64,000 nucleotides of DNA, taken from assembly GCA_949130485.1 (NCBI GenBank), contig OX422190.1:8214167-8278166 (forward strand), in the 5' to 3' direction. This DNA comes from Agelas oroides (taxonomy: Eukaryota; Porifera; Demospongiae; Agelasida; Agelasidae). This document shows, in pieces, positions 1 to 9,343 of this stretch. The first letter of the stretch is position 1. Every line of letters starts with the position of its first letter. Both the position numbers and the translations under genes were made by a program. The notes beneath the pieces are model-generated. The model worked only from the letters and a program-made list of their open reading frames with translations. It had not been told where the DNA came from and ran no database searches.

Positions 1-248
1 CTCTCCAGAAATTTGACATATAAAGATCGTTCTTCGACACAATCCAGTATATAATCTACTCGTTTGTGTGTCAAGTTGCTGTGTAGATAACTGCGATCGT
101 CGGTCGTAAGCATGAATCGCTCTCGCATATGTGGCTCCAGTGCGTCCACATTGAGACAGTCTCTTATTGGTCGGCGATTTTGACAGAATCTTGAAGCGAT
201 AACTTTAGCACATAGCTCCGGGGCATTAGAACCGCTGAGTTTTGCCAT
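1..248 (-). CDS. CARD-CARD-TPR family protein, 5' part only (runs off window)
   Basis: The reverse strand is open from an ATG at 248 to the window edge, about 82 codons without a stop. The product matches the N-terminal CARD of the three complete paralogues in this window, including the LEPHMRERFMLTTDDRSYL stretch and the VEERSLYVKFLE stretch near the edge. Its own N-terminal tip (MAKLSGSNAPEL) differs from the others, so this is a separate gene. It is divergent (head to head) from the decayed copy at 713. A perfect TGACGTCA lies about 77 bp upstream of the ATG. No intron is seen. Whether the rest is intact cannot be judged because the gene continues beyond base 1. Confidence 0.75.
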   Translation of the reverse strand, partial: MAKLSGSNAPELCAKVIASRFCQNRRPIRDCLNVDALEPHMRERFMLTTDDRSYLHSNLTHKRVDYILDCVEERSLYVKFLE

Positions 249-249
249 A

Positions 250-712
250 GTATTGCAAAGGAAGGAGTACAGCTACATATCACATGACATCTACACAAGT
301 TTGTAATTGTTTACAACTTCAAAATGACGTCACAATAATTGCTGGATCGCTTGGGAATTTCGCTACTTTCGCAAAAATGCCTCCAAAGAAATTTTCGCGG
401 AACGCGAGCGGATCAAGCCACACCCCTACCAAAAGATAACCACGCCTCACGTGTGCAAACCTGGCACATCCAAGTCAGTCACAGTCAAAATCGACGACGA
501 CGAAGCGAAGAGCCAAGTTGCTACAACAGGAGATGGAAAAGAATCCACAGTCTTTAATTAAGAGAGGTTTCAATGTAGCCTGTTACGCATAGTATAGCAC
601 GGACGCCGAGTTACTGTGGTGTCTGCTCGTCTGCATTAGAAGCCTCCATTTATTAAACATTGTATACCTACATATGCCTTTGTAATACATGACTGTATAG
701 TGTTCTAGAGTC
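250..712. other. Divergent intergenic region between two CARD-family copies
   Basis: This is the shared upstream region of the minus-strand gene starting at 248 and the plus-strand remnant starting at 713. It holds the CRE-like site and, next to the ATG at 713, the stretch TATAGTGTTCTAG. That stretch is also found just upstream of the ATG of the gene at 9202, and in weaker form before the gene at 22700. I see no convincing coding sequence; the 72-codon plus-strand ORF at 339 shows no recognisable features. Confidence 0.4.
325..332. promoter_or_regulatory. CRE-like palindrome TGACGTCA
   Basis: A perfect 8-bp TGACGTCA lies between the divergent partial CARD gene (ATG at 248, minus) and the decayed copy (713, plus). 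The same palindrome lies upstream of the intact gene at 22700. TGACGTCA is the classical CREB/ATF target; that it is functional here is inference. Confidence 0.35.
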
Positions 713-1440
713 ATGGCAGCAAAATCCAGTAGGCCTAGCTGTATCTCCCGGGAACAGTTATCACTATATGCTGAAGTCATCGCTTCACGATTCCGTCTGA
801 ACGTCGACGTACTGGAGCCGCATATGCGAGAGCGATTCATGCTTACGACCGACAATCGGAGTTATAATTATCTACACAGCAACTTGACGCGCACACGAGT
901 AGATTATAGACTGGATTGTGTCGAAGAACGATCTTTATACGAGAGTGTGTAAAGTGAAACGACCCACATGGGGCATGTGTATGTGAAGGCTGTTCTGCAG
1001 GGCACATACTATTGCAGCGACGACCATGTTCACAAATCTGCCGATTTACGATGTAAGGTCGAAAGGAACCTGTCCAAAATCACGGACATTGATTTGCCGT
1101 TTCTTGTTCCATTCTTGTACAGGCAACTCCTTCTGATCAAAGCCGGATGAGACAGCGTTAGCCACTGCTAAGTCAGAAGTACAAAATCAAAATGTTTTAC
1201 AGTTCTTTGGAATTTTGGAGACGAAGGGGCCTCTATAGCTCACTTTAAATTTGTCCATTGTCTGTCACAAGAGAAATCGCATCCGGCTCATAGTGAGCTG
1301 TATAACCTACTTTGCCAAACAACTGATGATGAAGAATTGGCTCTATAGCAGTCTATGATAGCCCAACAAACAGAAATCCAAATAGACTGGTAATGGAAGG
1401 GACCTTGGTGCGCAGAAGGAGAAACAATCTTCTTTCCCGC
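713..1440 (+). pseudogene. Decayed CARD-CARD-TPR family copy
   Basis: The start matches the paralogues (MAAKSS, then IASRF, then LEPHMRERFMLTTD). Compared with the intact genes it has lost about 27 bp after IASRF and has an altered SYNYLHS region. About 12 bp are missing around YVKFLES, and a C-to-T change then turns the conserved CAA of VQSETT into a TAA stop at about 950. Homology resumes as SETTHMGHVYVKAVLQGTYY, then has a frameshift and stop near 1148. Further homologous pieces (KFVHCLSQ, SHPAHSELYNLLCQTTDDE) lie between stops, and similarity ends around 1440. The helical C-terminal half is absent. It is clearly a non-functional relic of the two-CARD region. Confidence 0.9.
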
Positions 1441-1675
1441 ACTCCATCGGCTATATAAGCCTAAACAGATGCACTTCCAATTTCATGAAATAGAAGTGTT
1501 TTCAAATGCCCGAGATGTGGGACAACATGGTATGCTGTGACTCCTGAAGAGTGGTATCACCTAAGTCACATAATATTGTTGTACTTGTATTCTGCTCTTC
1601 CAACATGCAAGTTAACTGAATTGAAGTGTCCAACATTTGTTTATTGCATGGTGATGGCAAAATTTATCAACACCA

Positions 1676-1850
1676 AAAAAATTCCATGGGGGTCCCCGAT
1701 TTCATGGAAGGGTCCCTAATATCATATGAAATTGGGGACCCCAGGGTCCCCAAAATATTAGGAAATTGGGGATCCGGGTCCCTTATTTCATATGAAAATG
1801 GGGACCCGGGGTCCCCATTTTGGGGGGTCCCCATTTTCACTTGACACCGG
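1676..1850. repeat. GGGGTCCCC palindrome tract A
   Basis: About 170 bp built from repeated GGGGTCCCC / GGGGACCCC palindromes separated by AT-rich spacers with the words CATATGAAAT and CCAAAAT, in both orientations. It lies downstream of the decayed CARD copy and about 800 bp before the intact gene at 2651. It could be a foldback transposon remnant or a cluster of protein-binding sites. Similar tracts occur at 2455-2615 and 9258-9343. Confidence 0.6.
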
Positions 1851-1960
1851 TACAGCCATGGCCGTCTAAATATGACAAGGCCTTCTTTGGACGTTTTCGA
1901 GTCTTCAAGCATCCAAAGTAGCGACGAGAGGATTGAGGCTTTCTCAATTTTCTATGGCGA

Positions 1961-2264
1961 TATTTGAGCGCGACGCGAAATTGGGGCGGGGCTAACATGC
2001 GCTCGCGCGAAATGCCCCTTTGAGGCGGTCATTTCAGGCAGCACGGTTCAATCGCTTCACTGGCTGCAGAAACTACAGGTGGGCAGATTCTAGTAGCATT
2101 TTTGTCCAAACATGGTCTCAGAAGCGATCTCAGAGTGCCTAATTAAAAAAAAAAATTCCTGGGGGAGCATGCCCCCAGACTCCCCTACCTTGTTCACACT
2201 TATGCATACTCTCATCCGTCACCAATGGCCGTATACCAGTTTAAAATAGCTGGCTCCGGCCCTG
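1961..2264. mobile_element. MITE fragment, same family as 4544-5128
   Basis: The segment from about 2105 to 2264 is clearly related to the right half of the element at 4544-5128. It shares the words GGTCTCAGAAGCGATCTCAGAG, the box CCTGGGGGAGCATGCCCCCAGAC, and a degenerate end GGCTCCGGCCCTG. The left part is more diverged and the boundary at 1961 is approximate. It contains no coding sequence. Confidence 0.55.
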
Positions 2265-2454
2265 ATCTTAGGTGCATCAATCTTAAATGCATACCAAATA
2301 GTGAAGAACAGTGGTTTTGTACTGCATGTAAGTAACTTATAAATAGCTGTTTCTTTTCCTTTTACTCTTTGATAGCATCAATGTTTATGATTGTAAACGA
2401 CATAGATGATGCAGTTAAGCCACAGCAGAACAGAAAAGTGTTATATAGGTAGGG

Positions 2455-2615
2455 CTCCCCATATCTACCATGGACATGGGGACCCCAAATTTATATAGGT
2501 AGGGGTCCCCAAATATGTGAAGGGGTCCCCACATCTATGTAGACATATCTATAATTATGATCATGGGCACCCGGGGTCCCCCAAAACGGGGGTCCCCAAA
2601 ATCGGGGTCCCCATA
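2455..2615. repeat. GGGGTCCCC palindrome tract B, directly upstream of CARD gene
   Basis: At least seven GGGGTCCCC-type palindromes occur in about 160 bp, ending about 35 bp before the ATG of the CARD gene at 2651. Spacer words (CCCCATATC, CCCCAAAT) recur. The position next to the start codon makes this a promoter candidate, but it may be an inserted foldback element. A TGTGACGTG word (half CRE) follows at about 2640. Confidence 0.55.
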
Positions 2616-2650
2616 TCCATATGACATGCACCGGGTCATGTGACGTGTGA

Positions 2651-4192
2651 TTGTCAATCATGGCAAAACGCAGCAGCTCCAACGTCCTGGATCTATGTCC
2701 CGCAGCCATCGCTTCACGGTTCGGTCAAAAGCGCCAACAAATACGAGACTGCCTTAACCTCGAGGTACTGGAGCCGCATATGCGAGAGCGACTCATGCTC
2801 ACTACCGATGATCGAGGTTATCTACGCGACAACTTGACTCGCAAACGAATGGATTATGTACTAGACCTCGTCGAAGAACGATCTTTATACGTAAAATTTC
2901 TGGAGAGTGTGCAAAGTGAAACGACCCACTTGGGGCATGGATATGTGAAGGCACTTCTGCAGGGCACTTACTATTGCAGCGATGAAGATCTTCACAAAGC
3001 TGCTGATATACGACATAAGGTTGAAAGTAACCTGTCCAGAATGATGGATATAGATTTGCCGTCCCTTGTTCCGTTCTTGTGCAGCCGATTTCTTCTGACA
3101 AAAGATGAGAAAACATTACTCACTACTAAATCAGAAGTGCAGAATCAAAACGTTTTACAGTTCTTTGACATTTTGGACACAAAGGGGCCTCTAGCCTACC
3201 TTAAGTTTGTTCAGTGTCTCTCTCAAGAGCTGTCGCATCCAGCTCATAATCAACTGTATGAATTGCTTTGTCAATCAACTGATGAGGAAGGATCAGCTCT
3301 AGCAGTCTGTGATGGTCCAACAAAGAGAACACCATATCGACTGGTGATGGAAGGAGCCCTGGCTCAAAAGAAATACAAACAACTCTTTGCCAAGATAAAG
3401 GAACATAAGTACAGTGGAAACTGGGTAGCTATGAAACGAGGAATAGGTGAGTGTATGCAAAGTGAGATCCCAGAAGTGCGTGTAGTTGGTCTGATTGAGG
3501 ATGCAATTAGCTGGCTGCTTCGTTGTTATGATACAAAAGCATTGATGATCATCAAGCAGGCGAAAGAACTATGTGAAACAGAAGTTAGTGAGAACAATGC
3601 TGTCTTTCTTAAAGCTCGGGCAGAGTACAATCTGTCAGGAATATACAGATACTTAAAACAAGACGACAAAGCACTTGAGTGTGCTGAAAAAGCCATGGTG
3701 CTTCTTTTCAACGCAGAGCCTGGAGAAGATTCTGCATACGCAAATTACAACCATGCTTCAGCTTGTATGCTTAAGAGTAACTCATCCAATGCAGCACAAA
3801 TAATGCTTGAATTCACTTTTGCGCTGGATATTGGACTAGTTGATCAGGCCACCTCTTGCAGTAGTAATAGGTGGTCCCAGATAGTTACAAGTAAATCATT
3901 GATTCGGCAAGCTATGCTTCTCCTCAACTCAAACAAGAACATTCCTGAAAAATCTCTACAAGAAAACATCACAAAAGCAAGCTCTTCTCTCTCAAAGTTG
4001 AATGTCTCATCTCTGAGTAACAGAATAAAGTGTCTATACTATCTGGCAGTGTCTGAGCTTCATGAACAAAGGGAAGAGGTGGATGGTGCCATTAAAGCAG
4101 CAACTCAAGCCCAGACAATAGCCACCAAGTGTGGCTTTGCCTCCTTACTGCACTCTACAAATGCTAAACTCCATTCTCTAATAAGTACTTAA
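2651..4192 (+). CDS. Intronless CARD-CARD-TPR-like protein, copy 2 (513 aa)
   Basis: A single open frame of 513 codons. Residues about 20-100 form a CARD-like death-fold domain, with LEPHMRERLMLTTDDRGYL, an RKRMDYVLDLVEERSLYVKF core and the closing LGHGYVKALLQG. Residues about 115-205 form a second CARD-like domain (FLLTKDE, then FFDILDTKGPLAYLKFVQCL, then HPAHNQLYELL). Residues about 230-510 are helical with TPR-like repeats, for example YRYLKQDDKALECAEKAM followed by DSAYANYNHASA. There is no signal peptide, membrane span, NACHT or helicase motif. CARDs act in innate-immune and cell-death signalling by homotypic pairing; an intracellular adaptor or sensor role is inference. The start is supported by alignment with the paralogues. 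It is tail to tail with copy 3 in an inverted duplication. Confidence 0.85.
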   Translation: MSIMAKRSSSNVLDLCPAAIASRFGQKRQQIRDCLNLEVLEPHMRERLMLTTDDRGYLRDNLTRKRMDYVLDLVEERSLYVKFLESVQSETTHLGHGYVKALLQGTYYCSDEDLHKAADIRHKVESNLSRMMDIDLPSLVPFLCSRFLLTKDEKTLLTTKSEVQNQNVLQFFDILDTKGPLAYLKFVQCLSQELSHPAHNQLYELLCQSTDEEGSALAVCDGPTKRTPYRLVMEGALAQKKYKQLFAKIKEHKYSGNWVAMKRGIGECMQSEIPEVRVVGLIEDAISWLLRCYDTKALMIIKQAKELCETEVSENNAVFLKARAEYNLSGIYRYLKQDDKALECAEKAMVLLFNAEPGEDSAYANYNHASACMLKSNSSNAAQIMLEFTFALDIGLVDQATSCSSNRWSQIVTSKSLIRQAMLLLNSNKNIPEKSLQENITKASSSLSKLNVSSLSNRIKCLYYLAVSELHEQREEVDGAIKAATQAQTIATKCGFASLLHSTNAKLHSLIST

Positions 4193-4429
4193 AGTTGAAC
4201 TTTACAAATCAAGTGGTGCTTGAACCACTAACTTCTTCAGATAAATGTTATCTAGATGGCAACATACTTGCTATAGATATAGTGAGCTTTTAACCTTTGA
4301 ACGGAAACCTTGTACTGTAGTCTTTGAACAGAAGCTGTAATGCAATTATAAACCATACATAGTCATGCTGACAGTGAGCAAGCTGGTTGTGAATCCTTAC
4401 AAGTCAATTAGTGGTTTTGAGTACTATAT

Positions 4430-5460
4430 ACCGCTTCCATGGATTCCACCAGAGTGTCTGTCTGCCATACACCCTACTGCAGCCTTTAATCTTTTCACAC
4501 ATCCTAGTCCATTAGAGTGTGTATAGTTGCCAGGCAACTAGCTCAGGCCCATAGGCAGGGGGGGTTCGAGGGGGTTCACTCGAACCCCCCTTTTGGCCTC
4601 CAAAAGGTTTTATACACCGCCTAGCTATGCATTTTAAGTGCCCTGCCGTTTGCAAGTGGTCCACTAGCCTCGCTGCCATTGAGAATCACCGCTGTCCAAA
4701 TGAGTTTGGTTGCAGCTATGCACCCTGCGGAACGCGCACGTATACGGTTTAGTGATGAAAGGACATGCATAAATATGTGCGTAAATACAGTGCGCAAATA
4801 AATCGCTATTTCTGGCGCTCGAGAGTTCACCAGTCCTCCTTCTAGTGGGTCACCGCCAAAAATGCTGTTCTGCCAACCGTACCTTCTCTCGTGGAAATTG
4901 GACATCACCTGGCTTGGCAATTGCATATAAGGACAGCTAAAAATTGCAAGCCATTCAGCTACTACAGCTCTGCTTTTGTCCCAAAATGGCCTCAGAAGCA
5001 ATCTCAGAGCATCTAATTTCTAAAAACTCCTTGGGGGAGCATGCCCCCAGACCCCCCTAGTCTTGCATGCCTATGCACATGCACACATTCATGTAACCCC
5101 CCTTCTGAAAATCCTGGCTACGGGCCTGTAGCTGTATCAAGGTTTGGGCATGTACTGGGCGAGATGTACAGGAAGCAAGTAATGGTGGATTCAATACCCA
5201 TACGGTATGGGTATTGAATCCATTAATTATTGAGTTCATGTCACTGCTTTAAATATTATCAGCATTGGTGCTTCCTGTACATCTCGTGCTTCTGCCATCA
5301 ATGATTGTGGCACATTACAAATCACTCATATAGTTATGATATTCAATAGGCTGTGTGCTATTTTTAAATTGCTTATGGACAAGGCCAACCACATCACTAT
5401 ATGGGTGTGGGCTTTCTAACAATATTACACAACCTTTGGTACCCATAACAAGAGGTTATA
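4430..5460. repeat. Left arm of inverted duplication (3' flank of CARD copy 2)
   Basis: After removing the MITE at 4544-5128, this flank matches the reverse complement of about 6770-7310. Shared landmarks are the segment around GTCTGTCTGCCATACACCCT, GTTGCCAGGCAACTAG, AAGGTTTGGG, GGTATTGAATCCATTAATTATTGAGTT, TGCTTCTGCCATCAATGAT and GGGTGTGGGCTTTCTAACAAT. Within this arm, 5184-5221 is a perfect 38-bp palindrome centred on CCATACGGTATGG that the other arm lacks. No coding sequence is seen. Confidence 0.8.
4544..5128. mobile_element. MITE with terminal inverted repeats and TAGCT target duplication
   Basis: A 585-bp element. The left end reads CAGGCCCATAGGCAGG and the right end is the inverse of CAGGCCCGTAGCCAGG, two mismatches in 16. 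It is flanked by TAGCT at 4539-4543 and 5129-5133. The inverted-duplicate flank near 7240 reads CAACTAG followed by the AGGTTTGGG side with no insert, so an empty site exists in this window. A partial copy lies at 34740-35348 and a diverged one at 1961-2264. No transposase is encoded; the superfamily is not assigned (a 5-bp duplication is unusual). Confidence 0.8.
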
Positions 5461-5821
5461 TTTTGAGATGCACTGGGAGCTCATTAGTCCAGTTAGCAAA
5501 ATCTGACACACTTATGTAGCTTCCACAAACCAACCTTGTCTTCAAACTGTATTCCCATACATGCAGACCCAGGAGGTTAATTGACCAAAAAATCCCTTCC
5601 CTTAAAGTAGATGGTATTTCCTGAGAGTGTTCCCTATATAACACAGCTGACATGACTGCTGCAAAATGTGTTGAAGCAATGCACACGAAGTTAAACTCAG
5701 AACCCCTACTCACTCCACTTCGTGAAGCAAACTGTTCAGTTCATTAATGCTTGCAACACTAGCTACATGTAAGAATAATTTCAGATTGAAAGTTAATATT
5801 GTGAGTAACAAAGCACTCTAT

Positions 5822-6666
5822 TATTTTTTTTTTGTTTTTTTTTTTTGTTTATAAAACTTTATGTCACATAGACAAGGGATACACGTAAATAGCAAGCTGC
5901 TAATACAAGACATGACCCCAAAAAATAATAACTACAACAGATAGGTTAAGACAAGACAAAACTACAAAGACAATGAGTAGTTCAAACTGTTTAAACTATT
6001 TCTAAAGGTGGCAAGTGAAGGAGCAGTGACAGTTGTAGGGTTTAAACTATTCCATAATGTAATAGTATGTGGAACAAATGAATAAAAATATGAGTTGGTA
6101 TGTGCAAAAGGGTGAGAATGTTCTAAAAACAAGGGATGAAATCTACGATGGCTACAAAATGTACTCAGAGCAAAAACACTACTATCAAAATAGCACAGGT
6201 TGTATATGATTCTGTATAAGAGACAGAGTCTAGCTTCCAATCTTCGGTGTTCTAGGGTGGGAAGGTCAACAAGCTCTAGCAGATCTTGATAACTGATATC
6301 CCAACTTCTGGTGGCCATATGGAGAGCAAATTTCTGAACGTTCTCCAGTAGTGTTTTGTCCTTTTTCATGTAAGGAGACCAGATAGATGCAGCATAATCA
6401 AGATGGGGCCTAACCAGAGAAAGATACAGCTGAAGCATTGTATTACCGGGTGCATGGTTATAGAATTGCCGGTAGAGGAGCCCTAGAATCTTTTTAGCCT
6501 TGGTACACGTAGACTGGACATGTTCACCCCAGGAGAGGTCATGTGACAAAAGAACACCAAGGTATTTGAATGTTTCAACTTTATCCAGGGGGTAGCCATC
6601 TAGCATGAGAGATGTTGGAGGAGTAGACACAGCTCTTCTGCGTGAGATGGTCATAAATTTCCCCAT
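5822..6666 (-). mobile_element. 5'-truncated non-LTR retrotransposon (LINE) 3' end
   Basis: The minus strand encodes 234 codons (6666-5962) typical of the region just after the reverse transcriptase core of Jockey/CR1-type ORF2. The markers are FKYLGVLLSHDLSWGEHV, KAKKILGLLYRQF, LYLSLVRPHLDYAASIWSPY and ENVQKFALHMATRSW, ending PHTITLWNSLN and a final FRNSLNSL. A run of A residues (T-rich on the plus strand at 5822-5852) marks the 3' tail. The catalytic core is missing, so this is a dead, 5'-truncated insertion. It sits at the centre of the inverted CARD duplication. Confidence 0.85.
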
Positions 6667-6770
6667 ATCCTCTCTGTCCTCTTGTCCCCCCTTCCCCTCC
6701 CTCTCTGTCCTCTTGTCCCCCCTTCCCCATCCTCTCTCAGTGCCTCATGCATCTTAGTAAATGTAAAAGC
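6667..6770. repeat. Two-unit tandem C/T-rich repeat
   Basis: The word TCTCTGTCCTCTTGTCCCCC followed by a CTTCCCC run occurs twice in tandem directly at the truncated end of the LINE fragment. It is simple repeat with no coding sign. Confidence 0.5.
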
Positions 6771-7310
6771 ATAACCTCTTGTTGTGGCTACCAAAGATTG
6801 TTAGAAAGCCCACACCCATATCAGTACACTGTCAGTATGTGCTGACAAAGTTCTTTCTCGTGTGTAAACACTGTAAAGAAAAGACAATACAATAACTGTC
6901 ATGCATGGGGGAGTTCTGCTTTTACAATGTTATACATAAATATGGCTTTGGCAGGCCAAGATGTTATAAGTACATTTCAACCAATACTGCTGTGCAGGAG
7001 TGACTGGAAATGGAGACTGTTGTCTCATGCAAAATAAGCAAGTCAGGTGCTTTGCCTTGTCATCTCGGAAATTAGCTGTCTTCTTGTTTATGATTATCAT
7101 AACTAGCTATATACGTGAGTAAGCTTCACATCATTGATGGCAGAAGCACCTGACATACAGAAAACAGTCATAATAAAGCTGTGACATAAACTCAATAATT
7201 AATGGATTCAACACCCATACCCAAACCTCAGTACACATCTAGTTGCCTGGCAACCACACAACCATAAGATGAAAGGGTGTATGGCAGACAGACACTGTGG
7301 TGATACCTTT
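6770..7310. repeat. Right arm of inverted duplication (3' flank of CARD copy 3)
   Basis: Reverse complement counterpart of 4430-5460 without the MITE; see that entry for shared words. The rest of the stretch up to the gene end at 7673 contains a foldback-like pair around 7370-7570 (words GTAACTACGTAAATTTG, ACGGGCGGCTAGAGTAAGAGCG and the inverse CGCTCTTACTCGAGCTGCCCGT), probably another small MITE. No gene is seen. Confidence 0.7.
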
Positions 7311-7344
7311 CACATACACACGCATGCACCATATACATCATAAC

Positions 7345-7570
7345 AACGGGCGGCTAGAGTAAGAGCGTGTAACTACGTAAATTTGAAACCGGTCAGAATT
7401 ATTGAACCGTTACTAAAAATAGTAACACGTACTGCGCAGCTGTGCGTACGCTTAGACATAAGCCGTTGTTGCTAAGCACGTGCCAGATGTTCTGTTTTTA
7501 GTAACAGTTCAATAATAATTATTTTGACCAGACTATGGGGTTACACGCTCTTACTCGAGCTGCCCGTTCT
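7345..7570. mobile_element. Putative foldback MITE
   Basis: The left end CGGGCGGCTAGAGTAAGAGC has its near-inverse GCTCTTACTCGAGCTGCCCG at about 7547-7566. Inside, ATTATTGAACCGTTACTAAAAA is mirrored by TTTTTAGTAACAGTTCAATAAT. The result is a long hairpin of about 220 bp. No target duplication could be defined with confidence. Confidence 0.6.
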
Positions 7571-7672
7571 TATGCGCTCTTGTCAAGCATATCTGGAAAA
7601 AGCATGTTGGTGTATCTGCATGTAAGTATAGTGTATGCACCACTGAGTTTGTGAAGTTCAAGCTTAAGTACT

Positions 7673-9202
7673 TTATAGAGAATGGAGTTTAGCATTCACC
7701 AAGTGAAGTAGGCAAGCAAAGCCATACTCATTGGCTAATGTCCGAGCATCACTTGCTGCTTTATTGGCACAGTCCACCTCTTCCCTTTGTGTATGGAGCT
7801 CAGACTCTGCTAGATAATATAAACACTTATTTCTGTTACTCAGAGATGGGACATTCATCTTTGAGAGAGAAGAGCTTGCTTTTGTGATGTTTTCTTGTCG
7901 AGTTCTATCAGTAATGCCAGCAACATTCTTGTTTGAGTCCAGGAGAAGCATCACTTGCTGAATCAATGACTTATCTGCCACTATCTGGGACCACTTATTG
8001 CTGCAGCAAGAAGCAGCCTGATCAACTAGACCAATGTCTACAGCAAAAGTGAATCCACGCATTATTTGTGCTGCATCAGATGGATTACCCTTAGCTAGTA
8101 AAGCACAAGCATGGTTGTAATTCGCATGTGCAGAATCTTCTCCTGGCTCTGTGTTGAAAAGTAGCACCATGGCTTTTTCAGCACACTTCAGTGCTTTGTC
8201 ATTTTGCTTGTATCTGTACATTGCTGATAGAATGTACTCTGCTCGAGCTTTAAGGAAGACAGCATTGTTCTCACTGACTTTTGTTTCGCATAGTTCTTTT
8301 GCCTCATCGATGCTCTCTAATACTTTAGCATCATTACAACGAATCACCCAACTAAATGCATTCTCAAGCAGACCAACTACACGCACTTCTGGGATCTCAC
8401 TGTGCATACACTGATCCACTCCTCGCTCCACAGCTATCCAGTCTCCATTGTACAGATCTTCCTTTACCCTGGCAAACAGTTGTTTGTATTTCTTTTTCAC
8501 CAGTGCCCCTCCCTTTACTAGTCGATTTGGTGTTCTCTTTGTTGGTCTATCGCAGACTGCTAGAGCCAATTCATCAGTTGTTTGGCAAAGTAGTTTATAC
8601 AGCTCACTATGAGCTGGATGTGACGTCTCTTGAGAGAGACAATGAACAAACTTCAAGTAGGCTAGAGGCCCCTTTGTGTCCAAAATGTCAAAGAGCTGTA
8701 AAACGTTTTGATTCTGTATGGCTTCTGTACTAGCAGTGACTAAAGTTCTCTCATCTTTTGTCAGAAGGAATTGACTGGCCAAGAGTGGAGCAAGAGACGG
8801 CAAATCTATGTCCATCATTCTGACCAGGTTGCTTTCAACCTTGAGTCGTAACTTGGCAGATTTGTGAAGATCGTCTTCGCTGCAATAGTAAGTGCCCTGC
8901 AGAAGTGCCTTCACATATCCATGCCCCAAGTGGGTCGTTTCACTTTGCACACTCTCCAGAAATTTTACGTATAAAGATCGTTCTTCGACGAGGTCTAGTA
9001 CATAATCCACTCGTTTGCGAGTCAAGTGGTCGCGTAGATAACCTCGATCGTCGGTCGTAAGCATGAATCGCTCTCGCATATGCGGCTCCAGTGCGTCGAC
9101 TTTGAGATAGTCTCTTATTTGTCGGCGATTTCGACAGAACCGTGAAGCGATGACTTCAGGCTCAGCACTAGCTGAGTTACAGCTACTGGATTTCGCTGCC
9201 AT
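7673..9202 (-). CDS. Intronless CARD-CARD-TPR-like protein, copy 3 (509 aa)
   Basis: A single open frame of 509 codons reading leftwards from ATG at 9202 to a stop at 7673. It has the same order as copies 2 and 4: first CARD-like domain about residues 20-100 (LEPHMRERFMLTTDDRGYL through LGHGYVKALLQG), second about 115-205 (FLLTKDERTLV, LFDILDTKGPLAYLKFVHCL, HPAHSELYKLL), then TPR-like helices (YRYKQNDKALKCAEKAM, DSAHANYNHACALL). Two residues are missing in the acidic linker (DELALAVCD against DEEGSALAVCD). It has an ITDRTRQENITKASSSL segment shared with copy 4 but shorter in copy 2. It is convergent with copy 2. The tract of GGGG/CCCC palindromes lies 70-140 bp upstream. Function is inferred only from domain type. 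Confidence 0.85.
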   Translation of the reverse strand: MAAKSSSCNSASAEPEVIASRFCRNRRQIRDYLKVDALEPHMRERFMLTTDDRGYLRDHLTRKRVDYVLDLVEERSLYVKFLESVQSETTHLGHGYVKALLQGTYYCSEDDLHKSAKLRLKVESNLVRMMDIDLPSLAPLLASQFLLTKDERTLVTASTEAIQNQNVLQLFDILDTKGPLAYLKFVHCLSQETSHPAHSELYKLLCQTTDELALAVCDRPTKRTPNRLVKGGALVKKKYKQLFARVKEDLYNGDWIAVERGVDQCMHSEIPEVRVVGLLENAFSWVIRCNDAKVLESIDEAKELCETKVSENNAVFLKARAEYILSAMYRYKQNDKALKCAEKAMVLLFNTEPGEDSAHANYNHACALLAKGNPSDAAQIMRGFTFAVDIGLVDQAASCCSNKWSQIVADKSLIQQVMLLLDSNKNVAGITDRTRQENITKASSSLSKMNVPSLSNRNKCLYYLAESELHTQREEVDCANKAASDARTLANEYGFACLLHLVNAKLHSL

Positions 9203-9257
9203 GAGTCCTAGAACACTATATGGTCAAGATAATTCATACCTACGGAAGGTACATGGA

Positions 9258-9343
9258 TAGTACGTATACGGGGATCCCCCATCCCTAATGCTACGCCCCC
9301 CCTCGTGAAAATGGGGTCCCCCGCGTATGTCGGCGTACTACCA
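9258..9343. repeat. Foldback with GGGGATCCCC and GGGGTCCCC upstream of CARD copy 3
   Basis: The left end TAGTACGTATACGGGGATCC is mirrored by the right side, whose inverse begins TAGTACGCCGACATACGCGG. GGGGATCCCC is at 9270-9279 and GGGGTCCCC at 9313-9321. It may be a tiny MITE or a regulatory palindrome. It resembles tracts A and B near copy 2. Confidence 0.5.

Noticed and set aside
1537-1719. Short ORF with CPRCGTTWYAV-like upstream words as a zinc-ribbon protein
   Set aside because: Only one CxxC pair is visible, the frame runs into the GGGGTCCCC tract, and no start is supported.
2651-4192. NLR (NACHT-LRR) identity for the CARD genes
   Set aside because: No Walker A/B motif, no leucine-rich repeats, and the length ends after TPR-like helices.
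8151-8733. Plus-strand ORFs inside CARD copy 3
   Set aside because: They are shadows on the opposite strand of the conserved coding frame.
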